From the NCBI GenBank assembly GCA_021820405.1, contig JAKADQ010000003.1, positions 1-60,204 on the forward strand: DNA of 60,204 nucleotides, given 5' to 3'. The notes under the pieces were generated by a model. It was not told where the DNA came from. It ran no database searches and was given only the letters and a program-made list of their open reading frames with translations. Position numbers and translations under genes: made by a program. The DNA comes from Thermoplasmata archaeon. Lineage in GTDB: Archaea; Thermoplasmatota; Thermoplasmata; Thermoplasmatales; Thermoplasmataceae. Position 1 is the first letter of the stretch, and each line of letters opens with the position of its first letter. Below, one piece after another: positions 17,763 through 26,453 of this stretch.

Positions 17763-18968
17763 ATGAAATTTAATTTTTCTGACAGTGTATTGGGAATGAA
17801 ACCATCGGAAATAAGGGAACTGAATAAAATGGCCTCAACACCTGGTTTGATATCTCTTGGCGGGGGAATGCCAAGTCCCGAAACGTTTCCAAAAAAGGAT
17901 CTTGAAGATATAATGAACTATGTAATGGAAAATTATGCCGATCTTGCACTTCAGTACGGAAATACATTGGGAAATGACAGCGCAAGGGAAGTCATTGCGG
18001 ATATGTTAAAGAAAACCGAAGGAATACAAGCAGCCTCGAAAAACATCATAATAAATTCGGGCTCTCAACAGGGGTTGTATGAACTTGCAACAGTGCTTGC
18101 CAACCCTGGAGATACTATAATTACTGAGGAGCCAACCTATGTAGGAGCCGTATCAGCCTTTTCTGCAAATCAGCTTAGAATGGAAGGAGTCGAAATGGAT
18201 CAACAGGGAATGATCGTAGAAGGGCTTGAAGGTACCATTAGAAAACTGATGGGTGATGGAAGGAAACCCAGATTTATATACGTAATACCTACATTCCAGA
18301 ATCCTACAGGTTACACCATGCCGGAGGAGAGGAGAAAAGTTCTGATTGAAATTTCAGAGACATACAATATACCCCTTGTTGAAGATAATCCCTATGGGCA
18401 ACTGAGATATTATGGAAAGAATGTTGATTCGATTAGATCAATGAAAAATGGCGAAAATACCATCTACCTTGGAACCTTTTCCAAGGTAATGACTCCAGGT
18501 TTGCGCCTTGGTTATACAATTGCCCCTGATGAAGTCATGGAGAAATTCAATCTGATAAAACAGGCTCTTGATCTGGCGACAAATTCCTTCTCTCAATACG
18601 TTGCAATGGAATATGTGAAAAGAGGGGTTATATATAGGCAGATTGAAGAAAATAAGAAAATATATAAAGTAAAAAGGGACAGAATGGTCTCAGCACTCAG
18701 GGAGTATATGGATGGTGTTGCCAGATGGTCAGAGCCGGAGGGTGGAATGTTTGTATGGGCAACACTGAATGGAAACATCGATACGAGAATGATGAGAGAA
18801 CAGGCAATGAGGAATGGAGTAGCCTATGTTAGTGGCCAGGCCTTTACCACAAATAATACCCAAAAAAGCAGTATGAGGTTGAACTTCACTTTTGGTTCCG
18901 TAGAACAGATAGAAGAGGGTATCAAAAGGATAAGAAAAACGGTGGACAGTTACATTGAAAAACACTAA
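17763..18968 (+). CDS. Class I/II PLP aminotransferase (AAT-like, LysN/ARO8 type)
   Basis: 401 aa fold-type I aminotransferase. Landmarks: LISLGGGMPSPETFP near the N-terminus, YGNTLG, NSGSQQGL (cofactor phosphate region, about 98-105), FQNPTGYTMP (179-187), EDNPYGQLRY (208-216) and GTFSKVMTPGLRLGY with the Schiff-base lysine at 241. The MPSP and FSK patterns are those of 2-aminoadipate/aromatic/branched-chain aminotransferases; the true amino donor is not predictable. It overlaps the downstream adenylyltransferase gene by 14 bp, so translation of the two may be coupled. Confidence 0.9.
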   Translation: MKFNFSDSVLGMKPSEIRELNKMASTPGLISLGGGMPSPETFPKKDLEDIMNYVMENYADLALQYGNTLGNDSAREVIADMLKKTEGIQAASKNIIINSGSQQGLYELATVLANPGDTIITEEPTYVGAVSAFSANQLRMEGVEMDQQGMIVEGLEGTIRKLMGDGRKPRFIYVIPTFQNPTGYTMPEERRKVLIEISETYNIPLVEDNPYGQLRYYGKNVDSIRSMKNGENTIYLGTFSKVMTPGLRLGYTIAPDEVMEKFNLIKQALDLATNSFSQYVAMEYVKRGVIYRQIEENKKIYKVKRDRMVSALREYMDGVARWSEPEGGMFVWATLNGNIDTRMMREQAMRNGVAYVSGQAFTTNNTQKSSMRLNFTFGSVEQIEEGIKRIRKTVDSYIEKH

Positions 18969-19881
18969 AATAACAATTGTAGCAGGTTCCTTCGGATACT
19001 TCCACAGGGGACACAAACTTCTTCTCAGGGCGGCGATGGAAACAAAAAATCACGTGATAGTCGGCTTGACTTCGGACATATACGGTTCCAAGACGAAGCA
19101 TTATGACTTCCCTGCATTTGAAGAGAGGAAGAGTAAAATTGAACAATTTCTTTCAGGTATTGGATCGGACTATGAAATAAAGGAACTGTCGGATAACACC
19201 GGCGACTCAACGAACAATCCGGATTATGAAATTATTGTGGTTTCAAGAGAAACTGAAAAAAATGCAATGATAATAAATGAAAAAAGAAGGCAAAACGGAA
19301 TTGCTGAGATGAAAATTATTCCCGTTGACCTTGAAATTGCAGATGATTTTTTCCCTATCAGTTCAAGGAGAATTGAAAGAGGGGAAATAGATCAGGATGG
19401 AAAAAGGCTGAAACCTATAAGGGTGTCCATATGTTCGAATATAGCCATTAGGAAAGATCTTTACCAGAACGCTCTTTCAGGAGTTTTTAAAAACGAATTC
19501 TCGATTACAGGCTTTGTAACCTTTAAGGAAGGAAACGAACTAAAGCCGGAAGATATTCTTCTGGACAATGATTTTTCGATGTGTGTTTCCTATGAAATTA
19601 AATATGATTACAAGTCGTCCCTGCATCTTTTTACTCTAAGATGCACCATACTGGATAGATACGGAAACGCCACTGTTGGATATGGGCCGGCCATGATACT
19701 GAATGAAGAGATGTATCACACATTCATCATAAAAGATACAGACAGAACAGATCATATCATAGAGGGCTTTGGGGATCAAATCGCCGGAAATATTCTTTAT
19801 GAGAGTATAAAAATGTCAATGGAACCCAGAAAAAAACCATGGGCATATGGTCTCATGGACTATTTCAAAGACCAGGATTAG
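18955..19881 (+). CDS. Phosphopantetheine adenylyltransferase fused to a C-terminal DUF84-like domain
   Basis: 308 aa, twice the length of archaeal PPAT. Residues 1-150 are a nucleotidyltransferase of the archaeal CoaD/COASY type: AGSFGYFHRGHKLLL holds the HxGH-like RGH motif and FPISSRRI the distal ISSxxI signature, so it should make dephospho-CoA. The remaining ~150 residues look like a divergent DUF84/ITPase (YjjX-like) domain: RVSICSN..IRKDLYQNAL at its start and CTILDRYGNATVGYGPAM in the centre. The second identification is weak. Start TTG 18955 with GGTGGA eight bases before it, inside the end of the aminotransferase gene. Confidence 0.78.
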   Translation: MKNTKITIVAGSFGYFHRGHKLLLRAAMETKNHVIVGLTSDIYGSKTKHYDFPAFEERKSKIEQFLSGIGSDYEIKELSDNTGDSTNNPDYEIIVVSRETEKNAMIINEKRRQNGIAEMKIIPVDLEIADDFFPISSRRIERGEIDQDGKRLKPIRVSICSNIAIRKDLYQNALSGVFKNEFSITGFVTFKEGNELKPEDILLDNDFSMCVSYEIKYDYKSSLHLFTLRCTILDRYGNATVGYGPAMILNEEMYHTFIIKDTDRTDHIIEGFGDQIAGNILYESIKMSMEPRKKPWAYGLMDYFKDQD

Positions 19882-20240
19882 GATTTCTTTCTGAATAATT
19901 CAATAATCACAGCGATGAGCCAGAAGAACAAAACCATAGAAGAAATGACGATTGCCAGGATCAGAATGATGCCAAGATAAATTTCTCCTGACTCAGATGG
20001 AGTCATTCCGGGAATACGGCCAAAGATGGACAGGTTTATCCTTGTGGGTAAGCCCATGGCGATAATATATTTCATCTTATGCAATGAAATGGATTTCCTG
20101 CTGAAAACGCCATTCACAATGGGATTCCCTCCAGAAGAATCTTCCACAGAGTAATTATTTGCCGTACCTAAGGTTACCAGGGACGCCAGCACAAAAGGAA
20201 GCGTGAATATTCCATTGAATCTTCCCCCATTCATCTTCAT
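19878..20240 (-). CDS. Small membrane protein, unknown
   Basis: 120 aa with an N-terminal hydrophobic segment (about 11-26), a polar middle part and a strong C-terminal membrane helix (about 87-113) ending in ELFRKKS. I do not recognise it. It is convergent with the adenylyltransferase gene, overlapping its stop by four bases. ATG at 20240. Codon use and composition do not differ from the neighbours. Confidence 0.6.
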   Translation of the reverse strand: MKMNGGRFNGIFTLPFVLASLVTLGTANNYSVEDSSGGNPIVNGVFSRKSISLHKMKYIIAMGLPTRINLSIFGRIPGMTPSESGEIYLGIILILAIVISSMVLFFWLIAVIIELFRKKS

Positions 20241-20398
20241 CTATGAAACATGATTATGGAGAATAAATATTTAGCTGCCAGTAGAATCCGAAACTGCATA
20301 AAAAATATGGGCAGGAGCATGCCTGTAAATCTTGAATTTAATGACATTTTGAATAACAATAGACATATAAACCTGTTTGAAATGTTAAAAAGATAGTT

Positions 20399-20695
20399 AT
20401 GGTCACAAAGGAGGAAATTCTGGAGGAATTAAAGGTTGTAGAAGACCCAGAAATAGGTATGGACGTTGTAAATCTTGGCCTGATATATGATGTTCAGATC
20501 AATGGTGATAAGGTATATATAAAGATGACAATGACAGCACCCACATGCCCGGTAACTCCATGGATACTTTCAGAGGTACAGAAAATAGTTGAAAACATGG
20601 CAGGAGTGGAGATGGCAGACGTGGAACTTGTCTGGGAGCCACCATGGAAACCTGACTTGATGTCTGATGAGGCTCGAGAAGCATTAAACATGTAA
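20399..20695 (+). CDS. DUF59/MIP18-family iron-sulfur assembly factor
   Basis: 98 aa single-domain protein of the PaaD/SufT/MIP18 type, which helps target Fe-S clusters to apoproteins. The signature VEDPEIGMDVVNLGLIYDV is at residues 16-34 and the conserved cysteine is in TAPTCPVTPWI. The C-terminal VWEPPWKPDLMSDEAR is also typical. It stands alone, without suf genes nearby; clients in this window could include ABCE1 and the radical SAM enzymes mqnC and mqnE (inference). Confidence 0.92.
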   Translation: MVTKEEILEELKVVEDPEIGMDVVNLGLIYDVQINGDKVYIKMTMTAPTCPVTPWILSEVQKIVENMAGVEMADVELVWEPPWKPDLMSDEAREALNM

Positions 20696-20778
20696 TTCCA
20701 ATTTTCCCGGACAATTTTTACTGGATATTAACAATTATGCGTGTCACCTTTTAAGTGGCATGGATAAAAAGTGTAGCC

Positions 20779-20789
20779 TTTATATATAG
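20779..20789 (+). promoter_or_regulatory. TATA box of tbp
   Basis: TTTATATATAG centred about 31 bases before the tbp ATG, a textbook strong archaeal TATA element. A transcript started from it would have almost no leader. Because TBP binds TATA boxes, a strong box on its own gene permits autoregulation, but nothing here proves it. Confidence 0.65.
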
Positions 20790-20814
20790 TTTAAATATCA
20801 GACTTTAGGTTTTT

Positions 20815-21369
20815 ATGAGTGAGAGAGAAAAAATTAACATCGAAAATATAGTTGCCTCGACTTCGCTTGCTGAGCATCTTGATCTTAGCAAAATAGCGCT
20901 GGCGCTTGAAGGTTCTGAGTATGAGCCTGAACAGTTTCCCGGTTTAATATACAGGCTTCACGAACCCAAAACGGCTGTTCTTATATTTAGAAGTGGAAAG
21001 GTTAATTGTACTGGTGCAAAAAATCTTGCGAACGTAAGATTGACCATACAGACCATAATAGGAAAACTCAAAAAAGCAGGAATTGAAGTATATGATGACC
21101 CGGATATTGTTGTGCAGAATATCGTTGCAGTTTATGATCTGGAATCAGATCTTAATCTCACTCAGATAGCAATGTCCCTGGGTCTTGAGAATGTTGAATA
21201 TGAGCCTGAACAGTTTCCTGGACTAGTGTACAGAGTGGAAGAGCCGAAGGTGGTTCTACTTCTTTTCGGTTCTGGGAAAGTTGTATGCACAGGTGCCAAG
21301 GAAGAGAGTGAAATAGAACAGGCAGTAATTAAGGTGAAGAAAGAACTCCAAAAAGTCGGACTTATTTAA
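20815..21369 (+). CDS. tbp: TATA-binding protein
   Basis: General transcription factor that binds TATA boxes and recruits TFB and RNA polymerase. 184 aa made of two direct saddle repeats, each with the EYEPEQFPGL(I/V)YR element (about residues 34-46 and 124-136) followed by SGK(V)xCTGAK. The usual acidic C-terminal tail of many archaeal TBPs is absent; the protein ends in QKVGLI. Single gene with its own TATA box. Convergent with truD 11 bp downstream. Confidence 0.97.
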   Translation: MSEREKINIENIVASTSLAEHLDLSKIALALEGSEYEPEQFPGLIYRLHEPKTAVLIFRSGKVNCTGAKNLANVRLTIQTIIGKLKKAGIEVYDDPDIVVQNIVAVYDLESDLNLTQIAMSLGLENVEYEPEQFPGLVYRVEEPKVVLLLFGSGKVVCTGAKEESEIEQAVIKVKKELQKVGLI

Positions 21370-21380
21370 GTCCGCCACAA

Positions 21381-22556
21381 TCACTCTAATATCTGGTCAA
21401 GTAGTGTCGTTGCGTATATGCCCTTGCCCAAGGTAAATTGTATTATCCTTGGCTCCGGTATTTTAAAATTGATGGGGAGGAATCTTATTCCACGATAATT
21501 TCCCGTTGAACTCATTTCTGGCTTATCACGAATTTTGAATGAATTGAATGTTATCTGTTCCTCCTCCATAATTGACTGTACTATTTCCCCAGGAATACCT
21601 TTCTGTAATTTTGTTTCGGTTCCGATCAGAGGCGCAAGCACACTGACCTTGCCCTCTCCAGATAGAGTTCTGATTCGTTCAGTATTGAATGAATCCACTT
21701 CGATCAATCGATTTTCATCGATGTTCCAGTATGAATTAACTGGTGACACTATATCTCCCTGGACTACTTCAGCTGGATTGCCAAACAATTTCTTTCTTTC
21801 GATTAAAATTTTGTTGAACAGGTATGACTGATATGCATGGACAAACATTATCTTGAGGCTTCTTGGAAGCACATCCATTGCATCTCCATAGGATTTTCCA
21901 GATAAAAGTTCGTGCATCATTGCCCTCTCGAACTGTAAATGCTCGGGAAACTTTCTTATAAATTCCCGATAATTCCATTCCCTGCTCAGATCAAGCCGAT
22001 ATTGTTCCGTATCTATTATGGGATCAGCAAGATATTCTTTGACCGCTGATTCGAAACCCTCCTTTATCAGCTTCCTCCCCACTATGTGGGTATTATATCT
22101 TATGCTTCCGAACCTCTGAATTCCAAAATTGTTCCAGAAGCCACCTTCATTCAAAATACGGCCATATCTGTTCATTATATCTTCATCTGAAAGATCTGTT
22201 TCAATCCTTATTTTAAATTCATTTCCAGTGAGGTCTCCCAAATTCAGCATTCTATTGCTTTTAAAACGTTCCATGACCTCGCAATCCCTGATATTGATCC
22301 TTTCCGGGATTCTTTCTGCATTAATGCAGAAGTACTGAGTTGTCACTGCCCTCTTATCCTTTGTGCCGGCATATGTTATCCTCTTTCGGCTTATTCCAAT
22401 ATACCTGGCAAGCTCTGTTATGAAATGATTAGTTTCCCAGTTGGTCAGCCTTATCCTCAAAATTGTGTATTTTCCATCTGTTTCTGGTTTAGCATATTCA
22501 GATATTTCAGAAACCTGAAAATCGCCAGGTTCCATTTTGATTGTATAACCTGACAT
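21381..22556 (-). CDS. truD: tRNA pseudouridine synthase D
   Basis: Isomerises uridine-13 (and in archaea possibly other positions) of tRNA. 391 aa, a length typical of archaeal TruD with its large insertion domain. The catalytic motif YAGTKDKRAVT places the nucleophilic aspartate at D67; NFGIQRFG-type NNFGIQRFGS and the later VHAYQSYLFNKIL are family landmarks. The gene starts 2 bp after the stop of mqnC on the same strand, so it is translated from the same message, an arrangement without obvious functional link. Confidence 0.94.
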   Translation of the reverse strand: MSGYTIKMEPGDFQVSEISEYAKPETDGKYTILRIRLTNWETNHFITELARYIGISRKRITYAGTKDKRAVTTQYFCINAERIPERINIRDCEVMERFKSNRMLNLGDLTGNEFKIRIETDLSDEDIMNRYGRILNEGGFWNNFGIQRFGSIRYNTHIVGRKLIKEGFESAVKEYLADPIIDTEQYRLDLSREWNYREFIRKFPEHLQFERAMMHELLSGKSYGDAMDVLPRSLKIMFVHAYQSYLFNKILIERKKLFGNPAEVVQGDIVSPVNSYWNIDENRLIEVDSFNTERIRTLSGEGKVSVLAPLIGTETKLQKGIPGEIVQSIMEEEQITFNSFKIRDKPEMSSTGNYRGIRFLPINFKIPEPRIIQFTLGKGIYATTLLDQILE

Positions 22557-22558
22557 AT

Positions 22559-23668
22559 TCAGATGTATGACCTTATTATTTTGTAGTTGTTGTCCCTTTC
22601 AAACGGAACCATCCCAATACTCTTTAACGCCCTGATTATTGTATCCTTCCTAAGGTTGCCTACCATCTTTCCTGTTGCGGGAATAACCCTCTCGTCGTAT
22701 ATGGTGCCACCCCAGTCGTTTGCCCCAAAATAAATTGACATCTGGCCCATCTCTACCCCGTTTGTTAGCCAAGAGGATTGTATTATAGGGAGAGCCTTGT
22801 TGAAGACTATTCTGGATATGGAAATATTTCTTAGAACCTCTTCCCCTCCAACTCTCCTGGTTACTAATCCTTCTCTTTCCAGCTTTGTATTCCCGGGTTC
22901 AAAATTCCATGGTGTGAATGACAGAAAACCGTTATACTTCTTTTGAAGGTTCAGTATAGATAGTAGGTGATCTGCTCTGTGGTAGGCATTTTCGACGTGG
23001 CCAAACATCATCGTTGCACTCGTCTTTATTCCGATGCTGTGAGCCGTTTCCATTACATCAAGCCACTGTTGCCCACTGTTTAGAGGCCTCCCGAGAATCT
23101 TCCTAACATCGCTCGAGAATATCTCTGCACCTGCTCCAGGGATCGTATCGAGGCCGCTTTCCCTCAAAGTGTAAAGAACGTCCTTAACACTTGTCTTTTC
23201 CTTTCTAGCTATAAACGAGATCTCTGATGTAGATAGCCCATTAATTCCTATCCCCGGTACCTCCTTCTTTATCTTTCTGAACATGTCAGTGTAATATTCC
23301 AAAGGCAGATCTGGATTGACACCCCCCTGAATCAATAGTTGCTTTATTCCGTAAAGTGAATCGAACTGCTTAAGCCTTTCAACGACCTGCTCGGCTGACA
23401 TGGTATATGAGTCTTCTTCCTTGCCGGTACGGTAGAAGGCACAAAAGTTGCATCTCACATTACATATATTGGTATAATTGAGAATCATGTTTGAAACGAA
23501 ACTGACCTGCCTGCCAGTAATCTTATCGGTCAGGACTCTGGCTGCACGTCCAAGGGTTTTGATATCTACCTCATTATACATATAGGCGATTTCATCTCTG
23601 GTTAAATCATCACCCTCGTCAACCTTTTTGAGAATATCCATCATTGGATCCTGAACACTGAACATCAT
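22559..23668 (-). CDS. mqnC: Dehypoxanthine futalosine cyclase (radical SAM)
   Basis: Third-stage enzyme of the futalosine route to menaquinone: it cyclises dehypoxanthine futalosine. 369 aa radical SAM barrel with the cluster cysteines in CNVRCNFCAFY (C69, C73, C76), LIQGGVNPDLP, and IPGAGAEIFS, the last being characteristic of MqnC. The C-terminal TIYDERVIPATG..RKDTI matches the family. ATG at 23668 or 23665. It is divergent from mqnE across 150 bp, and truD follows on its own strand. Confidence 0.92.
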   Translation of the reverse strand: MMFSVQDPMMDILKKVDEGDDLTRDEIAYMYNEVDIKTLGRAARVLTDKITGRQVSFVSNMILNYTNICNVRCNFCAFYRTGKEEDSYTMSAEQVVERLKQFDSLYGIKQLLIQGGVNPDLPLEYYTDMFRKIKKEVPGIGINGLSTSEISFIARKEKTSVKDVLYTLRESGLDTIPGAGAEIFSSDVRKILGRPLNSGQQWLDVMETAHSIGIKTSATMMFGHVENAYHRADHLLSILNLQKKYNGFLSFTPWNFEPGNTKLEREGLVTRRVGGEEVLRNISISRIVFNKALPIIQSSWLTNGVEMGQMSIYFGANDWGGTIYDERVIPATGKMVGNLRKDTIIRALKSIGMVPFERDNNYKIIRSYI

Positions 23669-23820
23669 GGATTACTGATTCTATATTGATAAATAAACAA
23701 TTGTTATTTTTTTCTTTACATTTCCTAAGATAGTCATGGAACTAATCAGTTTTTGCATATTAATCTGGAATACAAATTTTTTTAAAAAAACATTATTATT
23801 TAAGGAGACATTACTAAAAC

Positions 23821-24930
23821 ATGATTAACTCCTATTCAGCAGATTATTGGAAAGATTTATCGATAAGTGATTACAAATTTACTCCTGGTGATGCCATGGA
23901 GATGTTGGACACTCTTGACATACATCAGATGATGTCTCTTGCAGATTCTTTAACTGATTTTGAGATCGGAAATAGAGTAACATTCGCAGTTTCATATAAT
24001 ATCAATTATAGCAATTATTGTGCCGCAAGCTGTCCTATCTGCGCCTTTTACGTTCCAGCTAAAATAAAGGGCAAAACTGACAGAGGATACGAACTGAGTA
24101 TTAACGATGTTAAGAAAGAACTCGAAAAGGCAAAGATGTATAATCCCACTGAGATACATATTGTGGGAGGTTTTAACCCATACCTACCCATAGAGTATTA
24201 CGAAGATCTTTTTTCAACCGTGAAAAAATATATGCCAGAAAGCACCCTAAAGGCTTTGACAATACCTGAGATAGATTTTATAGCAAGAACAACGGGGAAC
24301 TCCTTAAGGGAAACAGTTGAGAGATTTAGGAAGGCAGGCATGGAGGCCCATACAGGTGGTGGAGCGGAGATATTTGATTCCGAAGTGAGAAAAATTATCA
24401 CGACACCGGAGAAGATCAGCGGTGAAAAATGGCTTGAAGATGCCAGAATCATTCATTCAATAGGGATTAAGGGGAACTCCACAATGACCTATGGGCATGT
24501 TGAGAAATGGAACCATATTATAGACCATATGCTGCGGCTCAGAGATCTTGAGGCAGATGTACCGGGTTTTCTATCGTTTATACCGCTCAAATACAGTCCT
24601 GAAAATACGCCGCTTTTAAAAATAGGAAAGGTAAGCGGGCCAAGTTCAGGTGAGAAGGATCTCAAGGTTATTGCACTTGCAAGGATATTGATGGGCCATC
24701 AGATCAAAAATATCAGCGTCTATTGGGTTGCAATTGGAAAGGGTATAGCCCAGATGGCACTCACCGGGGGAGGCAATGATCTGGTGGGAACAGCCGCAAG
24801 TGAGAAGATATTTGGTGCCACAAACAGAAGAGAACAGACAACCGTCGAGGAACTTAGCTCCATGATCAACGAGATTGGAAAAGTTCCGGCTAAGAGGGAT
24901 ACTTTTTATAATATAAGGGGATATTTTTGA
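23821..24930 (+). CDS. mqnE: Aminodeoxyfutalosine synthase (radical SAM)
   Basis: Joins the chorismate-derived enolpyruvyl benzoate to SAM to give aminodeoxyfutalosine. 369 aa, with CAASCPICAFY (C67, C71, C74) as the [4Fe-4S] site, HIVGGFNPYLP, MEAHTGGGAEIFDSEVR and the C-terminal GGNDLVGTAASEKIFGAT. These distinguish it from the paralogous mqnC next door. AAGGAGA lies about twelve bases before the ATG, with a TATA-like ATTATTATTTAA upstream. Its last bases overlap the start of mqnA, so the two are translationally coupled. Confidence 0.92.
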   Translation: MINSYSADYWKDLSISDYKFTPGDAMEMLDTLDIHQMMSLADSLTDFEIGNRVTFAVSYNINYSNYCAASCPICAFYVPAKIKGKTDRGYELSINDVKKELEKAKMYNPTEIHIVGGFNPYLPIEYYEDLFSTVKKYMPESTLKALTIPEIDFIARTTGNSLRETVERFRKAGMEAHTGGGAEIFDSEVRKIITTPEKISGEKWLEDARIIHSIGIKGNSTMTYGHVEKWNHIIDHMLRLRDLEADVPGFLSFIPLKYSPENTPLLKIGKVSGPSSGEKDLKVIALARILMGHQIKNISVYWVAIGKGIAQMALTGGGNDLVGTAASEKIFGATNRREQTTVEELSSMINEIGKVPAKRDTFYNIRGYF

Positions 24931-25679
24931 ACAGTTTTGCTATTATAGATCTTATACACAGTGATCCTCTTGCCAAACACCTGGATGGAAAATTTACTAT
25001 AAGGAGAGGCACCACTGGTGAAAATCTTAAACTTCTTCTTTCAGGGCAGGTTGATTATGCGATGATATCTTTAGTTGACTACTTCAAGCATTTCAACTCC
25101 CTCGATCTTGTTTACGGTCCCACAATCGTAGGCAAGATTCATTCTATGTCAAATCTACTTATATCCAGGGACTTGGATCCTTATCCCGGCATGAATATTG
25201 CAGTAACGGCTGAAACAGAAACCACTGCATTTTACCTTCGTGAGATTGTCGACGAAATGTATCCTGGAACAAGACTTATCAGAAGTAAAAGTAGTACCCC
25301 TGAAGATTTGCTTTCTGAGGAAGACTTTGCACTAGTTATTGGGAATAATGCGTTAAAAGTTTATGAATCTAATTTCAGGGTAATTTTCGATGTGACCAAA
25401 ATGTTTTCAAAACTGTTTGATCTTTACAGTATATATGCAGTTACGGCAATGAAAAAAGATAGTGGGATGGAGAGGTCAATGAAAGGCCTTTTTGAAGTGG
25501 AACCCTGGGAAAAAACAGAGATGGTTCAAACAATCAGTGCAAAGCACGGAATAAGCCCAGACATCATATCAAACTATTTTTCCGCAATTGGATATGAATT
25601 TGATTCTGTAATTGAAAAGGAGATAAAAATTATAAGAGAAATGTATGAAGAGAAGCAAGAAAATATATTCAACAAATAG
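24927..25679 (+). CDS. mqnA: Chorismate dehydratase-like protein of menaquinone synthesis
   Basis: 250 aa member of the MqnA/MqnD periplasmic-binding-protein-like fold. MqnA removes water from chorismate to give 3-enolpyruvylbenzoate. VDYAMISLVDYFKH and DLVYGPTIVGKIHSMSNLLIS near the N-terminus and the adjacency to mqnE point to MqnA rather than MqnD. Start TTG 24927 overlaps the mqnE stop (TTGA) and is preceded by AAGGGGA. The futalosine hydrolase (mqnB) and mqnD steps are not in this window. Confidence 0.85.
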   Translation: MNSFAIIDLIHSDPLAKHLDGKFTIRRGTTGENLKLLLSGQVDYAMISLVDYFKHFNSLDLVYGPTIVGKIHSMSNLLISRDLDPYPGMNIAVTAETETTAFYLREIVDEMYPGTRLIRSKSSTPEDLLSEEDFALVIGNNALKVYESNFRVIFDVTKMFSKLFDLYSIYAVTAMKKDSGMERSMKGLFEVEPWEKTEMVQTISAKHGISPDIISNYFSAIGYEFDSVIEKEIKIIREMYEEKQENIFNK

Positions 25680-25913
25680 AACATTTCTTCCTAATAAAAA
25701 ATAAGATCAGCCCAACCGCGGACTAACAATTTTGAAAAGCCGCCCTAATCCTTTGATTCCCTAAAACACTTAAAATTACGAAAGCATTTGGTAATTATGT
25801 CATTTGCACTTTGATGCAAAAATAGTAATGCAAATAATAAATATAATGTATTAAATAGCAATCTGTTTTAAGTTGCATTTCTCAAATTTTGAGATATATG
25901 TTAATGATATTAT

Positions 25914-26453
25914 ATGGTAGATTTATCTTCCTTTATGATCCGTGAGATTAAATGGCAGGACATGAGCGATTTGATTGAAAATTATTATTCATATTACGAT
26001 GAACTTAATGAAAACAATGGGTTCGGGATTTCCTTTTATGATGAGAAGCCGAGTTATGTAAAGGAAATACAATGGTTTTCTGATTTATATGTAGAAACCA
26101 TCTCAGGGGATGCAGTGGCGGTTGTGAGTGAAGAGAGTGGAAAAGTTGTAGGTTTGTGCGAAATTACCAGATTAAGGCCAAAATCTGACATGGGGCACAT
26201 CGGAACCCTAGGTATCGCTATTCGTAAGGAATATAGGGGGAGAGGAATAGGAAGAGAACTTTTAAAGAAAGCCCTTGAACTGTCAGAAGGAAAATTCCTT
26301 ATAGTAAAACTTGAGGTGTTTACTATAAATAATGGGGCTATACAATTATATAAAGAAATGGGCTTCAAAGAGGCAGGAGTGATACCAAAATCAATTAAAA
26401 GAGGAGACAAATTTTACGACATAATGCAGATGTTTTACGACTTAACTAAATAA
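25914..26453 (+). CDS. GNAT-family N-acetyltransferase
   Basis: 179 aa acetyl-CoA dependent acetyltransferase. Motif A, IRKEYRGRGIGRELLKKA (about 106-123), forms the pyrophosphate loop; motif B is NGAIQLYKEMGFKEAG, a RimI/PhnO-like pattern. The substrate is unknown. The last 19 bases overlap the 3' end of the inserted transposase on the other strand, so the insertion sequence lies right at the end of this gene and may have supplied its last codons. The upstream 234 bp hold only AT-rich sequence. Confidence 0.88.
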   Translation: MVDLSSFMIREIKWQDMSDLIENYYSYYDELNENNGFGISFYDEKPSYVKEIQWFSDLYVETISGDAVAVVSEESGKVVGLCEITRLRPKSDMGHIGTLGIAIRKEYRGRGIGRELLKKALELSEGKFLIVKLEVFTINNGAIQLYKEMGFKEAGVIPKSIKRGDKFYDIMQMFYDLTK

